Origin: DATAXV01 sp036272915
GTDB lineage: Bacteria > Chloroflexota > Dormibacteria > Dormibacterales > Dormibacteraceae
DNA length: 10,851 nt
NCBI GenBank assembly: GCA_036272915.1
Contig: DATAXV010000009.1
Span: 1 to 10,851, forward strand
Reading direction: 5' to 3'
Within the stretch, counting starts at the first letter, position 1. Each line of letters begins with the position of its first letter. The notes beneath the pieces are model-generated. The model saw nothing but the letters and a program-made list of their open reading frames with translations, made no database searches and had not been told where the DNA came from. The translations under genes were made by a program, and so were the position numbers. This document shows positions 6,257-10,851 of this stretch, one piece after another.

Positions 6257-6978
6257 CAGGCGTCCGCCTCGATCAGCCGGCCTCCGACGAGGAGGGACAT
6301 GACCACCGCCGCCGCCAGATAGCCGAGTGCGGACAGCGCCGCCGTCGAGGTCGTCATCTGGCTGGGAGCCGCCAGCGAGCCGAGGATGGCCGCGTGCAGG
6401 TAGGAGAACGGAAGGAGGCGCTCGATGACGAGGTGCACCGGATCCTGGAACGGGGTGAAGATCCCGGCCAGGTAGAGCGCGGGAAGCGTCGGAAGGAGCA
6501 CGAAGAGCATCACCTCGCCGGGTGAGCGGCTGAGCGTGCTGGCCAGTGCCCCGAGCACATTGCCGACCAGGAGCGTTGCCGCCGCTCCCAGCCAGAGGGC
6601 TGGCCACCAGGCCTCGGTGCCGGCGTGATCGAGCATGAGCAGGATCAGGACCGGCGTGACCTGGATGAGGTCGATGCCGGCGCTGGCCAGCAGCCGTTCC
6701 ATCCCGACCAGCAGCGGGCGGCAGGGGAGAAGCCGGTAGCGGACGAGCAGGCCCGACGTCCGTTCCCGGGCCAGGACCGCGCCGGCGCCGAGCGGAGCCA
6801 TCGTCGCCAGGACCATGGTCAGTGCCAGAGCCGCGTAGAAGGCGGGAGCCGAGCTGTGCAGGAGCGGCACCGCCACCGCGAGCGGGAACAGCATCTTGAT
6901 GGCCAGGCTGCGCGGGCGATGGAGGAACTCCGAGAGCTCGCGCTGCCAGAGCCCGGCGGGGAGGGCGAGCGGCCTCAT
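6256..6978 (-). CDS. ABC-2 type transporter permease
   Basis: A 240-residue membrane protein with about six hydrophobic segments. The stretch ARERTSGLLVRYRLLPCRP (70-88) is the ABC-2 permease signature in which a charged E-x-x-x-G-x-L-x-x-x-x-x-x-P segment follows the second helix. The length is right for a single-domain permease that dimerises. It is encoded directly after its ATPase, with an ATGA four-base overlap (ATG at 6978, TGA of the ATPase at 6977-6975), and its own stop overlaps the start of CydA-like A. ABC-2 exporters move lipids, polysaccharides, drugs or cofactors; nothing here identifies the substrate. The operon context makes a role in assembling the redox complex, or exporting a factor it needs, a reasonable inference. 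It resembles CcmB only in general topology, so a cytochrome c biogenesis role is not claimed. Confidence 0.85.
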   Translation of the reverse strand: MRPLALPAGLWQRELSEFLHRPRSLAIKMLFPLAVAVPLLHSSAPAFYAALALTMVLATMAPLGAGAVLARERTSGLLVRYRLLPCRPLLVGMERLLASAGIDLIQVTPVLILLMLDHAGTEAWWPALWLGAAATLLVGNVLGALASTLSRSPGEVMLFVLLPTLPALYLAGIFTPFQDPVHLVIERLLPFSYLHAAILGSLAAPSQMTTSTAALSALGYLAAAVVMSLLVGGRLIEADA

Positions 6979-7961
6979 CGGACCGCCTCGATCGGCCGTC
7001 CCGTGATCTGGAGGAAGGCGTCGCCCAGATCCGGACGGTGGATCTCCAGACCGGTGAGCAGCCGGTGCGCGCCGTCCAGTTCCCCGAGCAGGCGGGCGGG
7101 ATCGACGCCCGGATCGACCAGGAGCCGGACCGACAGCGGCGAGCTTTCGCCGCCGCAAACGCCGGGAAGGGCGATGAGGTGTTCCAGCGACACCGGCGAG
7201 CGGAATGTGAGCTCGACACGCTGCGACTGCCCGAGCCCGGACAGGAGCTCGCTCACCGTCCCCTCGCCGACGCGACGGCCGCCGTCCAGGAACAGGATCC
7301 GCCCGCCCAGCCGCTCCGCCAGGTGGACGTCGTTGGTCGCGACCACGACCGCCGCCCCGGCCTTGCGTTGGCGCTCGATCGTCTCCACCAGGCCTAGCGA
7401 GCCGGTCCAGTCCAGGCCGAGAGTGGGCTCGTCCAGCACGAGCAGGCCGGGGGCGTGGGCCAGCGCCTCGACCAGAGCCAGGCGCTGGCGCATCCCCAGC
7501 GAGTACTCGCGAACCCGTCGGTGCACGGCGGCGCCCAGATCGGCCCAGCTGAGCAGGACGTTGAGCCGCGTCCTCGCCTCCGTCTCACTGAGCCCGAAGC
7601 GCCGGGCGAAGAACCAGACATTCTGGTACCCGGTCATCTCCTCGAAGTGGGGGGTACCGTCGAGGACGGTGCCGATTCGGCGCCTGACCCTGGGAGAGCG
7701 GCGATCGCTGCTCCCGAACCACCGCGCCGTTCCTCCGGCGGCGGCGTCGACGGTGGCGAGCATCCGGAGCAGGGTCGTCTTGCCCGAGCCGTTGGGCCCG
7801 ACCACGGCGACCAGCTCTCCGGCGCCGAGCTCGAGATCGATCCCGCTCACCCCGCCGCCGCCTCGGTGGCGACGGGTCAGACCCGCCGCCACCAGCGTGG
7901 TTGCCACCCCCTCGTGCGCCCTCTCAGGCGCGGAAGCCGAATTGGCCTTCGTGGAAATCAC
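6975..7961 (-). CDS. ABC transporter ATPase with altered Q- and H-loops
   Basis: A 328-residue nucleotide-binding subunit for the adjacent permease. Walker A is GPNGSGKTT (55-63), the signature is YSLGMRQR (153-160), and Walker B is LLVLDEP (173-179) with Glu178 as catalytic base and a D-loop GLD at 182-184. Two usual residues look changed: the Q-loop position (IGTVLD, Asp101 where IGYVPQ-type sequences have Gln) and the switch histidine (VVVATND, Asn210 where most have His). A C-terminal domain of about 80 residues follows, as in many ABC-2 ATPases. The GTG at 7961 overlaps the upstream gene by 38 bases, more than elsewhere in the operon; a GTG at 7907, removing 18 non-conserved residues, is an alternative start. 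It probably powers export, possibly with altered coupling of ATP hydrolysis. Confidence 0.9.
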   Translation of the reverse strand: MISTKANSASAPERAHEGVATTLVAAGLTRRHRGGGGVSGIDLELGAGELVAVVGPNGSGKTTLLRMLATVDAAAGGTARWFGSSDRRSPRVRRRIGTVLDGTPHFEEMTGYQNVWFFARRFGLSETEARTRLNVLLSWADLGAAVHRRVREYSLGMRQRLALVEALAHAPGLLVLDEPTLGLDWTGSLGLVETIERQRKAGAAVVVATNDVHLAERLGGRILFLDGGRRVGEGTVSELLSGLGQSQRVELTFRSPVSLEHLIALPGVCGGESSPLSVRLLVDPGVDPARLLGELDGAHRLLTGLEIHRPDLGDAFLQITGRPIEAVR

Positions 7962-10485
7962 CGCTCGCGATCCACTTCTCGATGACCTGGTCGAGGATCG
8001 GGCCCGTCACCCGCTCGAAGCCGAGCTCTCGGGCGTTGCCCTCGACCGCCTGGATGACCTGGCCTCTGACGAAGTCGGGGACGCGCGCGATTCGGTCCTC
8101 GGCGTCGTCCTCCCAGGGCAGCGACCGTCCCTTGGCCTCGATGGCGTGGGAGATCTCGCCCCACATGTCGTACTTGATGTCCATCTTCTCCGGTGTGATG
8201 GGATCGCCCAGACCCTTCTTGACGGCGGTCCACTCGACCCGCCATCGGGTCAGCTCCCGGCAGAATTCGGGCACCTCCGCCAGCCGGGCCTCAGCCTCGG
8301 GAGTCCAGGTGAAGCGGTGCTGGTAGGTCTTGTCGGAAAGCGGGTGGCCGTAGCCGAGCTTCAGTCCGAGCTGCTCCAGGAACGCCGCGTTGATGGCCTC
8401 CCCCTTGCGCTGCGCCCGCGACTCGGCCGCATGCTGCACGAGCTCCCTCGCCCGGGCCGCGTCGAAGCGCTCCGCGGCCCGCACCTGCACCTCGTTGAGC
8501 TGGCGGATGCCGTCCTCGGTCCAGCCCGGCGAGGGCTTCTCCACCTCGGGCGCGCTGGGCACTGCCCCGTTGGCGAAGGGGCAGGCTGAGGGAGGTGCCC
8601 CGGAGCCGTCGCCGTAGCTCCTGGTCATCTGGGCGATCAGATCGCCTGCCTCGGCCAGCGCGGCGTCCGCGGCCTCGGCGGTCACCTCCTGGGCCTGGAT
8701 GCGGCGGCAGAACTCCTCGACCTTGGTCCTGCCCAGGGTTCGCATGAAGCCGGCGGGGAGCCGGTCCAGGCGCTCGGCCGCGCCCTCCGTCCACCGCAGG
8801 TTCTCCTCGCCCCTATCCCGGGGCGAGGCGACCCAGCCGCTGGCGGCGGCGGTGGCCAGACCGGGCCTGGGCGCCGCGTCGGCGACGATCTCGGCGACCG
8901 GAGCGTAGGCATCCTCCAGGTTCTGCTCGCAGAACTCTGCTGTGATCGCCGGCAGCCGGCGCATCCGGGCCAGCTTCTCGATTCTGGCTTTGACCCGGCG
9001 CCGCTCATAGCCCTTGGGCACACGCTCCAGGACCTTCTTCCCCTCGACTGTCCAGCGCACCCGGAAGCCATCGAAGCTCTCCTCCTCGGTGGTCTGTCCC
9101 TCGTTCGAGGCCTGCCGCACGACCGCCTCCTTGTCGAGGAGGTCGAAGTCCTGGCCCTGGCAGACGGGGCAGACCGCGGGCCGGACGTCGCGGGCGGGCC
9201 GGCCGCAGCGGTGGCAGATCCAGGTCTCCCCGGTCGCCGCCTCCGCCATCGACCGTGGCTGGGGCGGCGCCTCGTAGCCGAGCGCTCCGGCGTGGCCGGG
9301 CATCAGGTCGCCGACCGCCTTCTCGATCACGGAGCGGCTGATCACGGAATGGCCGCGCTCCAGCGCGTAACGGCAGATCGCGCTGCGAACCACGCCCTGC
9401 ACGTGGGCGGGTACGCGCTGCAGCTCGGCCCTCGCCTCGTCGGTCCAGCTGACACTGGCGTCCGCCTGCATGTCGATGGGGGGTACGTAGGTGCCGCTCG
9501 AGAGGAACAGGTTGCAGGGCGCGAGGCGCACCAGGTTCTCGGTGGCGGCGCCGATGTCCATGTCCGCCGAAGAGTGGACGCCGATGCGTCCGACCATGAG
9601 CATCCAGGGCGGGTCCTCCTTCACGTGCTGGAGGATCTTCTTGAAGGCCTTGCCGTCGAGCAGGGTGGTCTTGATCTCGACGCCCTCCTCCCGGGCGATG
9701 CCCTCCGCCACCTGAAGGTGCGACTGATAGATCTTCGCCAGCCCGGTGTCGATGATCTCCTCGTGGAGCTGCTCCTGCTCCTTGAAGCGGAAGACCTTGG
9801 AGGCCTCGGCGGAGAGGACGTCGACGATCCCGTTGAACATCGAATAGTGGAGGTAGGGGTCGTAGACGGCGACCGCCTCGACCCTCTTGCCCAGGATTCC
9901 GGCGAATTCGATGGCCCGCTTGATCGCGGCGAATGACTGGGGGCTGCCATCGACGGCGACGACGATGCGATCGGAGGCGCCGTCTCGGAGGAGATGCGTG
10001 TCGCGGACCAGGATCACATCCGTCTTGCTCCGCCTGACCAGGCGCTCGGCGACGCTTCCGAGCTGGCTGTCTCGGACGGCCCCCATGCCGAGCGCGCCCA
10101 TCACGACGAGGTCGTAGTCGGAGTCCTCGACGTCCTTCGCCAGGCACTCCCAGTTCTTGCCGTCGAACGTCTTGTAGGCGACCTCGACGTGGGCCCGCTC
10201 CGCCTCTTCCTTGAGCACGTCCAGGTAGGAGTCGGAGATGAGCTGAAGGCCACGCGTGATCAGCGAGTCATGGATCTTGCGCTGGCGTTCCAGCTCCTGC
10301 TCGTCCTGGTACTCGTCGGGCAGCGTGTACTCCATCTGCTTGAAGCGGACGTCGTGCATGCGCGCGGCGTAGACATGGCATCCGGTCACGCGTGTCCCCG
10401 CTCGCTGGGCCAGGGTGACCGCCAGCCTGATCGCAGCGGTCGAATGATCACTGTTGTCACACGGCACGTAGAGGTGGCGGTACAT
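7924..10485 (-). CDS. Double universal-stress / zinc-ribbon / PCP_red-repeat protein
   Basis: An 853-residue soluble protein, first gene of the operon. Residues 1-161 and 172-330 are two universal stress (UspA) domains; each has the nucleotide motif G-x2-G-x9-G-S/A (GALG...GS, 130-144; GRIG...GA, 299-313), so ATP binding is likely. Residues 424-442 form a CxxC...CxxC zinc ribbon (Cys424, 427, 439, 442). Around and after it are six copies of a helical W-T-x-x-A-x-x-R-L-x-x-V-P unit, with Trp at 347, 478, 565, 655, 727 and 791. This resembles the PCP_red domain found at the C-terminus of protochlorophyllide reductase subunit ChlB/BchB. Copies 1, 5 and 6 are the clearest; copy 4 is degenerate. 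No other pigment gene is present. The start is the ATG at 10485, where the first USP strand begins; an upstream in-frame start would add 17 unrelated residues. A sensor or accessory function is inferred. Confidence 0.85.
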   Translation of the reverse strand: MYRHLYVPCDNSDHSTAAIRLAVTLAQRAGTRVTGCHVYAARMHDVRFKQMEYTLPDEYQDEQELERQRKIHDSLITRGLQLISDSYLDVLKEEAERAHVEVAYKTFDGKNWECLAKDVEDSDYDLVVMGALGMGAVRDSQLGSVAERLVRRSKTDVILVRDTHLLRDGASDRIVVAVDGSPQSFAAIKRAIEFAGILGKRVEAVAVYDPYLHYSMFNGIVDVLSAEASKVFRFKEQEQLHEEIIDTGLAKIYQSHLQVAEGIAREEGVEIKTTLLDGKAFKKILQHVKEDPPWMLMVGRIGVHSSADMDIGAATENLVRLAPCNLFLSSGTYVPPIDMQADASVSWTDEARAELQRVPAHVQGVVRSAICRYALERGHSVISRSVIEKAVGDLMPGHAGALGYEAPPQPRSMAEAATGETWICHRCGRPARDVRPAVCPVCQGQDFDLLDKEAVVRQASNEGQTTEEESFDGFRVRWTVEGKKVLERVPKGYERRRVKARIEKLARMRRLPAITAEFCEQNLEDAYAPVAEIVADAAPRPGLATAAASGWVASPRDRGEENLRWTEGAAERLDRLPAGFMRTLGRTKVEEFCRRIQAQEVTAEAADAALAEAGDLIAQMTRSYGDGSGAPPSACPFANGAVPSAPEVEKPSPGWTEDGIRQLNEVQVRAAERFDAARARELVQHAAESRAQRKGEAINAAFLEQLGLKLGYGHPLSDKTYQHRFTWTPEAEARLAEVPEFCRELTRWRVEWTAVKKGLGDPITPEKMDIKYDMWGEISHAIEAKGRSLPWEDDAEDRIARVPDFVRGQVIQAVEGNARELGFERVTGPILDQVIEKWIASGDFHEGQFGFRA

Positions 10486-10851
10486 GACTTGGAGGCTAGT
10501 CCCGCTCTCCGATCTCCCCTGTGCCCTCGCGCACACGTCCCTCCGCCTGGGTGCAGGCCCGACCGGTGAGGTGGGGACTGTCGCCGGTGGCGGGGATCAC
10601 CGCGACCCGAGCCGAGCCTTGATCGCCCGACGGCCGCGCGCACCGGTCCTGGCCACGGACCGATGGATCCGCCGGTCAGGCTCCGGTCGCGTAACCCCGG
10701 TCGACGTCGCGGATCCCTCGGGTCGGTCTCGACGCCGCATCCTCAATCTCCCCGTCGGCGGGCGTGGCCGGCGAGGTCGCCAGGCATGCCCGGTCAGGGT
10801 GGGGGTACGGCGGGACGCAGGGCGGGAGGGTAACCGAGGCGGCAGGCAACG
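10486..10851. other. Gene-free region upstream of the operon
   Basis: This 366-base stretch precedes the start of the minus-strand operon and should contain its promoter. I found no convincing coding frame and no clear -35/-10 pair; such elements are often hard to see in GC-rich genomes. No Shine-Dalgarno sequence is evident just before the ATG at 10485. It includes one small inverted repeat, listed separately. Confidence 0.5.
10644..10662. repeat. Short inverted repeat, possible operator
   Basis: CGGTCC (10644-10649) and GGACCG (10657-10662) form a perfect six-base inverted repeat around a 7-base spacer, about 160 bases upstream of the first operon gene. It lacks a T-run, so it is not an intrinsic terminator. 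It could be a protein-binding site or chance in GC-rich DNA. Confidence 0.25.

Noticed and set aside
5219..6322. Plus-strand open frame opposite CydA-like A
   Set aside because: Acidic low-complexity translation mirroring a hydrophobic membrane protein on the other strand.
6257..7219. Upstream extension of CydA-like A to 7219
   Set aside because: It would overlap the whole permease gene and part of the ATPase gene; the ATG at 6256 is coupled to the permease stop.
6256..7961. CcmAB haem exporter for cytochrome c biogenesis
   Set aside because: The permease carries an ABC-2 type E-x-x-x-G-x-L segment, the ATPase is longer than CcmA, and no other ccm gene or c-type cytochrome is present.
6625..8589. 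654-residue plus-strand open frame opposite the ABC transporter and USP/PCP_red genes
   Set aside because: Antisense to the ABC ATPase with intact Walker motifs and to the PCP_red repeats; composition is typical of GC-rich antisense frames.
7924..10485. A true protochlorophyllide reductase gene
   Set aside because: Only the small helical PCP_red-type unit is present; the nitrogenase-like core of ChlB/BchB is absent and no other pigment synthesis gene is in the window.

Overview
The window is a GC-rich bacterial segment dominated by one long leftward (minus-strand) gene cluster, about 1.2-10.5 kb, that looks like a respiratory-chain operon. At the left edge are two plus-strand elements: the 3' end of a group II intron and a DUF362 gene. 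High GC, tightly overlapping genes, CydA-like proteins without CydB, and a universal-stress/PCP_red protein together suggest an uncultured environmental bacterium. Methylomirabilota (including Rokubacteria-type lineages) or Nitrospirota would fit, but this is inference from gene content and is low confidence. No rRNA, tRNA or CRISPR array was seen.

Layout: (1) 1 to about 135, group II intron tail with a well-formed domain V; (2) 184-1086 (+), DUF362 protein with a strong ribosome binding site; (3) 1087-1172, short gap between convergent genes; (4) minus-strand operon, read right to left: a large double-USP / zinc-ribbon / PCP_red-repeat protein (10485-7924), an ABC-2 ATPase (7961-6975) and its permease (6978-6256), CydA-like protein A (6256-4988), a two-helix small membrane protein (4955-4725), a Rieske protein (4735-4232), a b6/subunit-IV fusion cytochrome b (4230-2998), CydA-like protein B (2998-1562), and a type-1 copper lipoprotein (1565-1173); (5) 10486-10851, a gene-free stretch upstream of the operon.

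How the genes may work together: the Rieske protein and cytochrome b form the core of a bc/b6f-type quinol-oxidising complex. They are flanked by two divergent CydA-type di-heme membrane proteins, both lacking the canonical Q-loop and the GRQPW motif, and followed by a cupredoxin lipoprotein that could accept or deliver electrons outside the membrane. No CydB, no cytochrome c (no CxxCH motif) and no haem-copper oxidase is present in the window. The ABC transporter could serve assembly or cofactor export, and the USP/PCP_red protein could be a cytoplasmic sensor or accessory factor. Stop-start overlaps of 1-4 bases between most neighbours imply co-translation and a shared function. The hybrid Rieske/cytochrome b/double-CydA-like/cupredoxin module and the six-fold PCP_red repeat protein are the most interesting parts of the window.
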